This document shows, piece by piece, positions 53,425 through 64,000 of a stretch of DNA of 64,000 nucleotides. A program made the translations under genes and the position numbers. Position 1 is the stretch's first letter; each line of letters begins with the position of its first letter. The notes beneath the pieces are model-generated. The model was not told where the DNA came from, made no database searches, and saw nothing but the letters and a program-made list of their open reading frames with translations. Source of the DNA: Lasiodiplodia sp. COLG20 (Eukaryota; Ascomycota; Dothideomycetes; Botryosphaeriales; Botryosphaeriaceae); NCBI GenBank assembly GCA_009801085.1, contig VNWV01000003.1:3844001-3908000 (forward strand), read 5' to 3'.

Positions 53425-55765
53425 TTAGTACCTGGGAGGGTAACCACCCTGACCCGGAGGCGGGCCGGGCGGGGGACGGCCGTAACCGCCCTGACCAGGC
53501 GGAGGACCACCGTACTGGCCGGGAGGCGGGCCACCATAACCGCCCTGCGGAGGATAGCCCTGAGGAGGCTGGCCGTACTGACCCTATCGTACTTGTTAGC
53601 AGATACCAGGTAGGTGATTCTCAGTTTAGCTTACCGGAGGCGGGCCACCGTAACCTTGAGGAGGGCCTCCATACTGGCCGGGAGGAGGACCACCGTAGCC
53701 GCCAGGCGGAGGAGCACCACCGGCCTTCTCATCCTTGCGGTCGTAAGAGTGATCAATGGCACCGAGGAGGAGCTTCACAAGCCAGAGCTCAGGCGTCAGG
53801 TCAACAGGAGGGTTGGACCTGGCCATCTCGGCCGACTCGTTCTCGTAGTTGGACGTGCAGTCCACCAACGAGCCCACCTGAGGGTCCTGATCGAGTTTCG
53901 ACAAGAACTCGCGAGCCTTCTCATCGTTGCCAACCTGAGCGAACTGGAATTGGACGGCACCCGGACCATACTGCGGCATGCGGCTGAGCTCGGAGGTGGT
54001 GTTCCTGATAGCCTCGAAAACGGCATTCTGAGGCTCACCAGCGGGCTGGCCATCAGTAATAGTAATGACGAGCACAGGCTTGCGGAGCTGGCCGGCGCGA
54101 GCTTGGCGGAGAATCTCATCCAGAACGCGCTCCTTCAAATGCGTACCCATGGGAGTGAGACCCTTGAACTGAATCTGGGACATGAGCTGCTCAATCTGCT
54201 GCTCAGTCTTGATGTGCTCGGTCACTTGCGGCGGAGGAAGGGAGTTCATGAAGCGGACAGAAATGCCGTCATCGTCGAACAGGGTAGCGGCGTAGGAAAC
54301 GCGCTCCAGGATGAGCCTAAGGTCCTTGATGCGCTCGCCGTTCTCTTCAAATTGCATGGAGCCAGAGTCATCAATGTAGAGGAAGATGTCAAACAAGCCG
54401 AGCTTGACAACGTCATTGCCGATCTCCTGGGGCAAGCGCCAGCGCTGGCACAGCTGGGCGATCTGGTGCGAGGCGCGCTGGGCTAGCTGGTCAAGAGCAG
54501 GCGAGTTGGGTGGGTAGAAGTTCTGGAGGTTGTTCTCCTGCACAGCGGCCATGAGGGTCTGCTTGTACGCTTGCACCTGGGCGGGGTTGGGCGGGCCTGG
54601 CGGGGGCGCGCCACCCGGGTGAGCGCCGCCGGGGGGAGGGCCGCCATACTGAGGTTGGCCGGGAGGACCACCCTAAAACAATAAAGCGTCAGCCAATGTA
54701 CTTCAATTGAGCAAATCTTGTATGCGCCCGACGAACATATCCACCGTAGCCCGGGCCCTGGTTGTATTGTGGTTGTCCGTATGGTTGTTGCTGTCCGAAC
54801 GGCGACTGAGGTTGACCGTACTGTTGCGGGGGCTGGCCATATGGTTGCGGCGGTTGACCGTAGGGTTGCGGCTGCTGTCCATAGGGTTGCGGCTGCTGTC
54901 CATAGGGTTGCGGCTGTTGTCCATAGCCTGGCTGGGGAGTAGGCGCACTTCCTGCAGCCGCAAGCCCGGGTCTGCTGGACGGCGGTGGAGGAGGTGGCGG
55001 CCTACTGTAGCCGCCCTGTTGTTGACCAAACGGCGTTGATGGTTGTTGGCCAAAGGGAGACTGGGGCGGCGCTTGAGTGTAGGGCGAGGCTGGAGGAGGA
55101 GAGCCGTAGCCTTGGTAGGGTTGGGCGGGAGACTGTGGCGTGTAGGCGTTAGGATTGTATCCAGGCTGCGGCGGTTGCTGTGGGTACGGCGGTTGCTGGG
55201 GCGCGCCGTAGCCTCCCTGGTAGGCCTGGTAGGACATGGCGCGACGTTTGCAAATGGTGCGCCGTTAAATGTCGAGCCAGAGAGAGGGGTAGGACGTGGA
55301 GGTGTGTCCGACAGTGGTGGTGGTGAGGTGTGCGGAATGTTTTGGCGTCTGAGTCGCAACCAGGGCTCCGGGCCGAGCGATGACGAAGGCAGGCTTGGAG
55401 GGGCAACGAAAAAAAAGCTCACGGGACGCTTACAGGAGGAGCACCGCCGCCGGGAGCGCCGGGGGTGTAGGGTTGGTACGAAGGCGCACCGGGCTTGCGA
55501 CTGGGTTAGCGTGCGTGTCGCACAAGGCGCAGCATTCGGGCAGGAACGCAGTGGCAACTCACATATCCGCCAGGTTGCTGGCCGCCGGGGGGAGGATAGC
55601 TGCCGCCGGGCGGGCCTCCAGGCGGAGGGCCGGCAGCAGCGAGCTTGGATGCGAGCTGGAAGGCGGATTTTCGTGTCAGCCTGATGGTATGACCTCACAG
55701 CGGGGTAAGGAGGGGCAGCTATCGCAAGCTTCGCGCGGGCTGGGCTAGGTTGCACTTACACCCAT
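53425..55765 (-). CDS. vWA-domain protein with prion-like Q/P/G/Y-rich N-terminus
   Basis: Six exons (introns 53584-53634, 54673-54736, 55226-55433, 55494-55562, 55656-55759) encode 614 residues in my model. The first coding exon is only ATG-GGT. The first ~245 residues are rich in Gln, Pro, Gly and Tyr, with tandem YGQQPQP units. A von Willebrand A domain (about 305-500) follows, with a MIDAS motif FLYIDDSGSM, a downstream conserved Thr (LTPMGTHL) and TDGQPAGEP. The C-terminus returns to GGPPPGQYGG repeats. The vWA core resembles fungal copine-like/vWA proteins; a metal-dependent binding role is inferred, with the flanking arms probably disordered and prone to phase separation. The 5' exons are less certain, since an ATG at 55237 inside exon 4's frame (MSYQAYQGGYGAP) could start a shorter form. 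Confidence 0.82.
54780..54930 (-). repeat. YGQQPQP-type coding tandem repeat
   Basis: Tandem 21-nt-scale units (ccatagggttgcggctgctg-like) encode repeated GQQPQPYGQ blocks in the vWA protein. The units differ slightly, so the array has begun to diverge. Confidence 0.75.
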
Positions 55766-56458
55766 CGTCGACGAGAAGAGGCTGAGGCGGGTGTGCGGAA
55801 GGTGAATCAATTGAGGAGGATGCCGGGTTCTAGAAGGCGTGTGCAGGTGGAGGTACGCAATATATGTTGCGTGGAGAAATGGAGCTCAACCAGGCAGAGA
55901 TGCTGACGCCCTGACGCCCGAGCTGAGCCCCGAGCCCCTGCCAGCTTCCTCACGCGGGCCCCGCCATGCCCAGAGCGGCAAGGGCGTCAGCGCCGCCTTC
56001 CTCTGCGCCACACCCTTTGTGATTGCGTGACATCGTCGCTGCAACTTCACCTTGCATCGCCGAGGCACAGCCCGCGGGCGCCTGCTTGTTGCCCTTCCCA
56101 ATCCGATCGCTCCCGGCTCCCTCCTACCGGCATACGCGGTGCTTCCCCACACTGTGGATCGTCTAAGCCATTCCAGCGGCTATCCGGCAAGCTCGGCCAC
56201 CAGCAGCCCTAAGGCATACCTGGCCTAAACATTCTTCGACACGTCTGCTGCTTCGTTGTTCCAGAACATCATGTCAAATAGAAATTCTGTCGATAGTCAA
56301 AAGTTATTCAATAATTTCTCTATCCCAACGGGGCTGTGCCATGGCGATGAATTTCTCATTTCCTCTAAATACTCCTCTAGAATGAGGCGCAGTATCAGGT
56401 ATAGCCTTTGTTCATTGTAGATGGAATCCTGCTTTGCTAATGGAGAAGAATGCATAAA
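55766..56458. other. Intergenic region
   Basis: No supported gene. It is the promoter side of the vWA gene and the 3' flank of the small F-box-like gene. Confidence 0.4.
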
Positions 56459-57250
56459 CTAGCAACATCTCCATTTGTGACCAAGGAGACCTTCTACGGC
56501 AGTGCTGATGTCCTTGCCAGTCAACATTCCGTTACGGCGTTTTTGCGCTAATGGCTTGACCATGAACTCTCTGATATATTCGTCGATCTCTTCGTGTAGA
56601 TTCATCTGTGCGTGTCCATCTCGACTGATCGAATCAAGCTGCACACGTCAGCTCTAACCCGCTCCCAGCAACAGCAGGAAATGACTCACATCAAGCCTTC
56701 TCCAAACAACAGGCCTGTACCCCGGGAACATGGCCTGATAGTGGATGCGACCCTCTCGCTCAAAAGCAACAATTCCTGCAGCCCCGGGCCACAAGCCATG
56801 CACGTCTCTTTCGTCGGCTTCCACGTTCCGTGCTCCATTCCGTTCCCCGTCGGCAACAAGGCTGATATACACCTCCCACCTGTACATCTTCAGCTGACAT
56901 ATGAGCTTAAAGCGTGCAAGGTACGCGGCATCGTCTCCGAGAGCGGCGAGCCAGGCTTTGAGAAGGCCTAGTTGGGCCTTTCCGTACGGAGCTTTCCTGA
57001 CATCGAATTCCCAGCGCACCTGGGCGAGATGGCGCGCCAAGGCCTCGCTGCGCATCTGCTTGTTGATGAAGCAAGTGACAGGTAAAGGAATCGGACTATG
57101 TTTGGCATGTTGTGTGTGGCCATGTTCAGTTGTGAAGTCATAGACCTTATCGCGGAGCTCTCGCGGCAGAGACATTAGGTCGCGCTTATCGCGCGGCTCA
57201 ATGCTTAACATCGGTAAGGTGTTGACGGCGTCATCTGAAAAGGGATCCAT
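56459..57250 (-). CDS. Small F-box-like hypothetical protein
   Basis: Two exons (intron 56639-56689) encode 246 residues. The motif LMSLPRELRDKVYDFTTEHG resembles the L-P-x-E-[LI]-R-[DN]-x-[IV]-Y box of a large family of fungal F-box-like proteins. TCFINKQMRSEALARHLAQV follows in the place of their N-R-Q-[MI]-R-x-E motif. No other domain is recognised. The start is the ATG at 57250 (MDPFSDDAVNTLPML); frame continuation upstream has only a GTG. It probably acts as a substrate adaptor, but no function is assigned. A second small gene with the same box lies just upstream. Confidence 0.65.
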
Positions 57251-57755
57251 CTCAAGAAACGCGGTTGTTTTCGAAATCACATATTATACAAGAATAGACT
57301 CGTGTTTTGGTCAGTTGCTCGAGAAATGAGTGCCCGTCGGACATGGGAACGAGCTGATGTTGATAAGGCACACCGGCTCAATTCCGCAAGTCATGGCCTC
57401 AGACAAGCGGCGCCGAAAGTCGTTGCCGATACCAACCCCCCTTCTACTTACGCATATAATTCTTTCGATTATGGCACTGTAGTACATGAATTTCAAATAG
57501 AATGGCCTTGAATACGGCTAGCATAGTCTTTATTATAAGAACGCCTACCGATCATACATATCACACAACAAGTACCGACATTGACACGCCGCTTGAACCG
57601 GCGTTCTCTTTCCCCGACTGCCAGCCTTTCACGCTTAAATTCGAGCGGTGTATCAACTATATGGGTTCCTAAAGCTTAGCGGCGCCCTTGCCTGACGGGT
57701 CAAAGTCTGACATGTACTGTTGAATGCAGAAAGGAGCTCAATCAAGCGCTTTCCA
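57251..57755. other. Intergenic region between the two F-box-like genes
   Basis: No supported gene. It is the promoter side of the 246-residue gene. Confidence 0.4.
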
Positions 57756-58405
57756 TCAAGGAAGCCGATCTGCTTGAGGTGCTCCAACAACTGTTAACCA
57801 CTGGAAGGTTCTATCCCAAAGCTTTGGCGAGCCGAGACCAAGTTGAATTTCGAGTTGGGCATAGTAGAGAGGGAACATCTCCGTGCGCATCTGGCGGTTG
57901 ACCCATCCAAATTGAGCGGGAAATAGGCCGTCTTTGTATGTGGTGTTGACCCAACACTTGCCAATGACGTAGCCGTAGATGACATTACTGATTTTTCTAG
58001 GAAGTTTGAAGAACGATGAGTGGCGCTGCCTTGTCCTGATGATGGTCTGCCCAGAAGAGTCTGCCGCAGTGCCTCTGATCGCGGTTCTTTGATCCTGGTC
58101 ATGGGCCGTGATGATGTTAGAGGTACGAGCGCTATATTCGGTGATCCTTTTAGCTTTCTCAAAGATGTAGGCAAGGGCTTGCCCGACTTACCGACGATGA
58201 TAGCTGTCTTCTCTTTCCCGGCGCTGATATCGGGCTTTTTATCGCTCGGTTGATTTGGAGTTACAAGGAAGTGGAAAGGAGAGGGCGGGGAAAAAAAAAA
58301 AAAAAGGACTTTATAGCCACTTGTAAATGGTAGGTAAAGGTGTTTGCGCTCTCCCGCGTGATAAATATTGTGCGCAATCACGATGTGGGCAAGAAATGGA
58401 TGCAT
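57756..58405 (-). CDS. Second F-box-like small gene, structure uncertain
   Basis: The clear part is FFKLPRKISNVIYGYVIGKC, then FGWVNRQMRTEMFPLYYAQL, the same L-P-R-x-[IL] and N-R-Q-M-R-x-E boxes as the neighbouring gene. A gtaagt donor at 58191 and a gcag acceptor before 58060 join it in phase to an upstream segment containing KKPDISAGKEKTAIIV, giving about 172 residues with an ATG at 58405. The N-terminal residues FFFFSPPSPFHF come from an A15 run and look doubtful, so the true start or a missing exon remains open. It may also be a decaying duplicate of the neighbour. Confidence 0.35.
58291..58305. repeat. A15 homopolymer
   Basis: Fifteen A on the plus strand (T on the coding strand of the doubtful gene), giving the FFFF stretch in its modelled N-terminus. 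Confidence 0.8.
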
Positions 58406-58414
58406 GCCTTGCAA

Positions 58415-58868
58415 CCAAGTGATACGAGCCTTAGTAGGTGCGAAGCTCGATACACATCAGAGCCAGCTTCGTTTGCTTGCTCATTCACTCGATTAATATG
58501 GATACTGGGCTGTAATCCAGGCCGGTTTTCAGCAAGATGGATTACATCGCCAATGCACTTGATCTGGCGTATGTTGGCATTAATGTCATTCTAATTTGAG
58601 GTATTGACTGGCTGCTGCGATTGGTTGGAGGAAATGTTCAACTTCGCTACGAAACAATTTGTTTCCATGTGCGGCATAGCGGCACGGTAAGAAGGTTTTG
58701 ACGTCACTGACGTAAGTGTGGCTTAATGATAACGCGAACACCACCATGAGGCAAATACAGCTATGTTTGAAGGAAATAAGATGCGTGAAGTACTCTCGCA
58801 GTCTCAAGAAAAGCTGGGACTGTACCGACTCTACCACGACCACATCTCTCTGCTTCGCATCTGCCGAC
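58415..58868. other. Divergent upstream region
   Basis: No supported gene. It contains the palindrome tgacgtca at 58699-58706, about 165 bp before the hydrolase ATG. It is the promoter side of the erythromycin-esterase-like gene and probably of the F-box-like gene. Confidence 0.4.
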
Positions 58869-60281
58869 ATGGTTCGGTCTGTACCTACAATGATCAAGGA
58901 AGCCGCTCAGCGGCTACCTTCGATTGATGACAATGCCTTCGGCGCAATGTTTGATTCCTTTGGACAATCCCGCGTTGTCCTGATTGGTGACGGAAGGTAT
59001 CCATTGCACTTGCTTCAAAGTAGTAGATGAATGACATTGTGTTCATGACACACCAACAGCCACGGAACCTCCGAGTTCTACCGTGCGAGAGCTGCCATAA
59101 CACAACACCTGATCACCCACCATGGCTTCAGCATCGTCGCCATCGAAGCCGACTGGCCAGACGCCAAAGTAGTGGACCGCTACGTGCGGCAAACACCTTC
59201 CAAGTCTACCAACCAGTCGCTTAGAGACATCGGCGTCTTCGACCACTTCCCGCGCTGGATGTGGCGCAACGCCGAAGTGCAGTCATTCGTGCACTGGCTG
59301 CGGCGGCACAACGCTGCGCTTCCGGCCGAGCAGCGCACGCAGCTCGCCGGGCTGGACCTGTACTCGATGGGCACGTCGATCCGGCACGTACAGGACTACC
59401 TCAACCGCCACGACCCGGACATGGCCGCGCTCGCCAAGAAGCGGTACTCGTGTCTGGAGCCGTGGGTGGACGACCCGGCCATCTATGGACGACAGGCCTT
59501 CAGGAAAGGCATGGCGCCGTGCGAGAAGGGCGTCGTTAACATGCTGCGCGACCTGTTAAGGAGGCGGCTCGACATTACTGGGCAGGATGACGGCGATGAC
59601 TTCTTCGATGCAGAGATGAACGCGCGCCTGGTGCGGGATGCCGAGGAGTACTACCGCGCCATGTACTACGGCAGCGACGCCAGCTGGAATCTGCGCGATT
59701 CGCACTTCTTCGGCACTCTGACCCGCCTGTTGCAGAACCGCAAGAGCCGCAATGGCGGTCCTCCGGCCAAGGCCGTCGTGTGGGCGCACAACTCGCACAT
59801 CGGCGATGCGCGCTTCACGGCCATGGGTGAGAGCGGGAACGAGCTCAACATTGGCCAGCTGTGCAAGGAGCAGTGGGGCGCCAGCTGCAGCATCATCGGC
59901 TGCGGAACGCACACGGGCACCGTTGCCGCCGCGCACGAGTGGGATGGTCCCATGGAGGTCATGAACGTTAAACCCTCACGCGCAGATAGCTACGAGCGGC
60001 TGATGCATGACACCGGGGTGCCTTCATTCATGCTGGATCTGCGCGAAGGTGTGCTGAACGACGGACTGAGGAAGGAGCTGATGAAGAAACGCCTGGAGAG
60101 ATTCATTGGCGTCATTTACCGTCCAGACACTGAGCGTTGGAGTCACTACTCCACCGCCGTCTTGCCCCGTCAGCTGGATTGCTTTGTCTGGTTTGACGAG
60201 ACGGAAGCTGTGCACGCGTTTGAGACGGCACAGCCTGACGAACAGCCATCCGCAGGGGAGACATATCCATTTGGCTTTTGA
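58869..60281 (+). CDS. Erythromycin esterase-family hydrolase
   Basis: Two exons (intron 58997-59059) encode 449 residues. The core reads RVVLIGDGSHGTSEFYRARA, then AITQHLITHHGFSIVAIEAD, followed by WPDA, and later AVVWAHNSHIGDAR. In bacterial EreB the active site uses Glu43, His46 and Glu74. The aligned residues here are Asp41, His44 and Glu72, with the same spacing, so one Glu is an Asp. The family opens lactone rings in macrolides, but fungal members have unknown substrates, and no drug-resistance role should be assumed. I placed the start at MVRSVPTM, which precedes the conserved LPSIDDNAFGAMFDSFG segment; the longer open frame upstream begins with GTG. No signal peptide, so cytosolic. 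The domain is mostly bacterial, so an old transfer is possible. Confidence 0.88.
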
Positions 60282-60472
60282 GACATTGCAGAAAACATTT
60301 CCAGCGAATTGTGCATCCCTTGTCATAGTCCACTCTCCGGGATTTTCTCTTCATCGGGTTATATGAATTATCAAGCTGAGACGGAATGACCTAGCTCTCC
60401 CAAGCCTGCGCATGCTGTGGAACTCAATTTGTTGCGGCTGCTCCGAGTAGCGTCTTGTAGCAAACTCCCTGA

Positions 60473-60597
60473 CACGGACTGGTATATTAACTGACTACGC
60501 TATATTAAATCCTAATAATCGGGTTTATTCCAGTACTTTTTTGCCCTTCAGAGGCCTACGTTACCGGCGGGCGTAGTGGGTACGGCCAAGCTTTACA
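60473..60597 (+). repeat. Diverged dispersed repeat, copy A
   Basis: Aligns over about 120 bp in direct orientation with 62288-62411. Exact shared blocks include ggtatattaactgac, gggtttattccagt and ttaccggc. Between them it carries more A and T than copy B. Confidence 0.7.
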
Positions 60598-62287
60598 TAT
60601 TCGGTGTTGCTGGACGACTTTTCCTTGATTCTGTAGGATTCTAAATCCTTATTTAGGATAAAACGGTCTGGCTGCGGACGACGAACCCGTAGGAGGAGGC
60701 TCTGTGGGAGGTTTGCGAGAGAGTGTGGGTGCAGCTAATCGCGTCCTATACCAGAAACTTTCCACCAAAGACGTCCAAAGACGGGCCGAGGAGGAATACT
60801 GGCTCATCGGAGTGGCGCCCGCATCCGTTGCGGGCTCGTTATTTGTTGCGGAGTATTGTTCCGTAAACCCACCGTTGCAACGGCCGAAAGGTCATAATGA
60901 TGGCGGCTATCGCGCGTTTCCGTTGGGACCCCACTAGAGACGCGGTTCAGAAGCGCGTATGCAGCCACCAAGCGCGAGCAGCCATGGACGACCAGGATTA
61001 CACTGAAATGTCGGAAAATTTTACCGTAAGGGATGAGAGGAGAACCCACAAGTCGTCTCTTCATCTGCAAATCCGATCGCTTTTCCCTGCCCTATTGCTT
61101 TCGTGCGGAGGGATTGCCAGGTTGGGCATATCATGCCTTTCCCCTCCCCCCTTTTTTCCGTTTAGAGAATGAGAATCACGAGAATAGTGACCGTCGCTTG
61201 GACCGCATCCGTGGTGTAGGAGAGGATAAGCTCCTATGAGAGCTTAACGAGACGCCACTCGACGCAAATGATGTCAGCGCTGATTTAGACCAGGTAGTAC
61301 ACGACGGCCCGGTTTTCTTGCCGCAGACATTGCTTTTTCGTGGTTAAAAGCATGGGGGATGACTCGCAGGAGATGTTACATGGCGCGAAAACTATGAGGT
61401 CACAGATTCTCGGCGACGTCGTCACTGTGGTGCAATACTGTGTGGCTGACGTGAAAACTGCGCATCAAAGCCACTGTGGTCGGGGTGCGACGTCCGCGTA
61501 GGCAGACGATCCACCTCACCCGTGGAAAGTGGTGGGGAGGTGGACAGCGCTCCGCGAGCTGCGCGCTTTGATGTCACGCCGGTATGCAGGCGCTGCGCGT
61601 CCATGTATGGAGGTAACCAGACAGGGTATGGAGAGAGAGAGAGATCCTCTCCTGGCAGGCTCAGACACCCAATGTCCGTTTAGCCGAGATGGAAATGCGA
61701 TATCGAGATCCAAAGAATTGGCTCTCTACCATTACGCAAATATGTTGTCGCTTCGGAGATCGGCTCCGTGTCCCCGTCGGCATGGAGTACCGGCTCCGAT
61801 ACCCGGTTTATATATGGGCACCCTCCCCGATTTCATTGACAGTAAGCCGTACAAGTCAGCATTGATCACCAGTCCATATGGAGATATTTACATCATTGCA
61901 CTTGCCTGTGTAATGTACGCTACGGTGCGTAGGATATGTCCTGTATGTTCTAGCATTCAGAAAGGAACGGATTGACTGCACTTCAGCTTCGACGCCTACC
62001 CAACGTCTTTACTGGATGGAATTTCATGACGACCGCACCGTCTGGGCCTCCCATCGCCGGAGTGGTGTCCCCTGAGGCTTATACCCCACTCTCCAACGTA
62101 CGTCGAGGCTGAAATCGATTGGGAGGAACGCGCCACCCGCTTTCGACTGCTGCGTCCGCGGTGGCCGAGCCATGCGCTAGCTCTGTAGCGTCATGGAACC
62201 CATCAGCGACGAGCTGGCGCACAGGCTCGCTGATGATTCAGGTCAATAGTGATGCCAGCAATGAAACCTTCGACCTGTCCGGACTGT

Positions 62288-62411
62288 AACAGACCGGTAT
62301 ATTAACTGACCACATCATATTGCGCCTTAGCAATTGGGTTTATTCCAGTTCTCTTGCCCTCGAGGAAGCCCACATTACCGGCTTGGCGTCGTGGATATAC
62401 GGTCGAGCCTT
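62288..62411 (+). repeat. Diverged dispersed repeat, copy B
   Basis: Partner of the 60473 copy, in the same orientation about 1.8 kb away. Differences are mainly C/T and G/A. Flanks do not match, so the repeat unit is about 120 bp or is truncated. Confidence 0.7.
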
Positions 62412-63406
62412 GCATTGCTAGTTGTAATGCGGCTCTCCAGGGCAGGTGTACGCTGATGGTCACCGTCGGCACCGTATATGCAATTAACACCAGGCACTGC
62501 GTGCAGTTAGAGAGTTGTCGTCAGACTGCGGATGTAAGCCTATTGGACCGATAACTGGAGCTTGCTGGCGTTGGTAAGTGACAGCAACGACAACTCTACG
62601 CTTGGCCTGGCCGGATTCGCGGTAGCGGCTCAAGCCAGACTCGATCGGCGGTGGCTGTACAAGGGTCTGCGTGGGCTGAAGAGAAGACGACATTTCCATT
62701 TCGGAGTGGAGCGTGCGACGCTGGTCCACGAGCTGGGAACCTGTTGCCTCAGTATGGCGGATCGGAAAAGACAAGCCGCCTTATAGGCCACTGATGGACG
62801 TGGACCACTTCGCAGGAGACGGAAAGAGCTAGGGAGCTGAGCCTGGGTCGCCTGTCAGTCTCAAACATGCAGTGGAACAGTTGGGGAGCACTGGCATAGG
62901 ATGAGGAAATTGCCACCGGTCGGAGTATACTCCGTAGCGCCAACCTGGACTTCTTCCTCTCGCACGACACACTTCACCGTGCCACATCGTACCGGAGTAA
63001 CTGGCTCGCTGGATCGCCGTCCAAAACCCGCATCTCGTGTCTGTGTGAGTTATGTCTTGTCCAGAGGGGGCGACCTGAGCCTGTTGACGCTCTCCTGATG
63101 AAGAACAAGGCAGCGGAAACGATTCCGAACAGACACCATCCCGCATTCAGCACTTCGTGCGCGTGCATTTCTGTCACGGACAAATAGCTGCATTCTTGGT
63201 GGATTGACTTTAAACCTGTTTTGGCACGAGAGTTCCCATCTGGCTGGCTTCCATTTGGACTTCCTACGCTCATTGGCTCATGGCAGCGCGGTGACGTCTA
63301 GCACTCCGGTCGGCAGTGCTGTGCCGAGCCTACCAGGAGGTCGAGTGTGCTGCCATGTCTTATAATCTGGGTGGCACCCGTCTATCTCGCGGCCTCGGAC
63401 ACCACT

Positions 63407-63436
63407 CCGCCGCCGCCGTCGCCGCCGCCGCCGGCG
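63407..63436. repeat. CCG/CGC triplet run
   Basis: Near-uninterrupted ccg triplets with one tcg, in sequence without a supported gene. Confidence 0.7.
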
Positions 63437-63849
63437 GATGCAGCTGTTGACTATGCTCCCACAAACCAGCCGGAACGGATTATACAAATCAGCTGGAGCA
63501 TCTCGTCCTTATCTACGCATGCCGCATAACAAAGATTAAGCGGTCACTCACGCCTTGGAGCCCGCAATTATCACGTCTTGGACTCGTTGAGTCCGGCAGA
63601 GTCACACTGTTTCATACCGGGTAAGCTCCGTAGCTTTCGATGAAGCATACAGAAAGTGAGTTCCTAACATCTGAAGATTATGGACATCCAAAACAAGAAA
63701 CGAATTTCTCGACTGCAACGAAACTAATCCATGTTACGCCCATGCAAATCCACACATTCCATCGACATCGAATTCAGGATCGCATCTTAGGACACGTGCC
63801 GCTGATGATGTTTAAAAACGGTTCCGAATAGGAAAATGAACGGAGAAGG

Positions 63850-64000
63850 CTACGACTTGGGAGGCGTTGACGATGGCGGCGGTAAGTTGCCGCGCACCCT
63901 GGCGTGTACCTGTTCCGCCTCACGCCTGACGTAGTCGTCGATGGGACGGGATCCACAATCTGCATGGCAGAGGACCAGCTCTTTCAGCGCATAAACGGTA
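63850..64000 (-). CDS. 3' end of an unidentified gene, cut by window edge
   Basis: On the minus strand a frame runs from the window edge to a TAG at 63850-63852: TVYALKELVLCHADCGSRPI, then DDYVRREAEQVHARVRGNLP, then a Pro/Ser tail ending PPKS. The helical charged segment, Cys pair and disordered tail look like a genuine C-terminus. I cannot name a family. Part of it could also be intron. Confidence 0.4.
   Translation of the reverse strand, partial: TVYALKELVLCHADCGSRPIDDYVRREAEQVHARVRGNLPPPSSTPPKS

Larger units (their letters stand above)
60282..63849. other. Gene-poor region of about 3.6 kb with a repeated element
   Basis: No supported gene. It contains two copies of a diverged element (60473-60597 and 62288-62411), a GCC-type triplet run at 63407-63436, and short open frames without conserved motifs. 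Tracts such as gagagagagaga near 61625 are simple sequence. Confidence 0.5.

Noticed and set aside
61529..61975. 148-codon plus-strand frame with tttatatatggg upstream-like sequence inside
   Set aside because: No conserved block and composition unlike the surrounding genes; the TATA-like string lies inside the frame rather than ahead of it.
1..64000. CRISPR array, prophage, insertion sequence or bacterial operon
   Set aside because: No regularly spaced repeats and no transposase or phage proteins; the genes are spliced and eukaryotic.

Overview
The window is nuclear DNA of a filamentous ascomycete (Pezizomycotina). Its protein-coding genes carry many short GT-AG introns, mostly 47-100 bp, often with gtaagt or gtatgt donors. 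The gene content (asco-laccase, Dma1-type FHA-RING ligase, SIN-type Cdc14, EFL1, fungal NAD kinase) is typical of this group, and Dothideomycetes is my best guess from protein style alone. I rebuilt the gene models by hand from reading frames and splice signals. Every complete model closes to a whole number of codons.

Layout. Positions 1-4.5 kb hold the 3' part of adenylosuccinate lyase (ADE13) and an NAD kinase. Positions 5.2-13.2 kb hold, all on the minus strand, a secreted haem peroxidase lacking its distal histidine, an F-box protein, and a 1,099-residue secreted repeat protein. Positions 14.5-25 kb are housekeeping: ribosomal protein eL33, the mitochondrial processing peptidase alpha subunit, a Dma1-like ubiquitin ligase, a MoxR/Mg-chelatase-like protein that has lost its Walker motifs, and Cdc14 of the septation network. 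After about 3 kb without a supported gene, positions 27.9-40.6 kb form an accessory island of a secreted FAD (BBE) oxidase, an asco-laccase, a PL4 rhamnogalacturonan lyase and an MFS transporter. Positions 43-55.8 kb return to core functions: glycerol-3-phosphate acyltransferase, the ribosome-assembly GTPase EFL1, a double-PH protein, and a vWA protein with a prion-like N-terminus. Positions 56-60.3 kb carry two small F-box-like genes and an erythromycin-esterase-family hydrolase. The last 3.7 kb is gene-poor, holds two copies of a diverged repeat, and ends in the 3' end of an unidentified gene.

Working together. The laccase, BBE oxidase and RG lyase are all predicted to be secreted and sit beside a transporter, so they may act jointly on plant cell-wall or phenolic substrates; this is inferred from proximity. 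EFL1 and eL33 both belong to 60S ribosome biology but are not adjacent. ADE13 and NAD kinase are neighbours in nucleotide and cofactor metabolism without evidence of co-regulation.

The most unusual items are the MoxR-like protein without ATPase motifs, the peroxidase with Arg in place of the distal His, a laccase with a Met axial ligand position and a GC-AG intron, coding micro-exons of 6, 10, 20 and 21 nt, a possibly frame-broken small gene near 45.4-45.9 kb, and two adjacent perfect hairpins at 46.1 kb. I see no convincing new multi-gene system; the 27.9-40.6 kb island is the nearest candidate.
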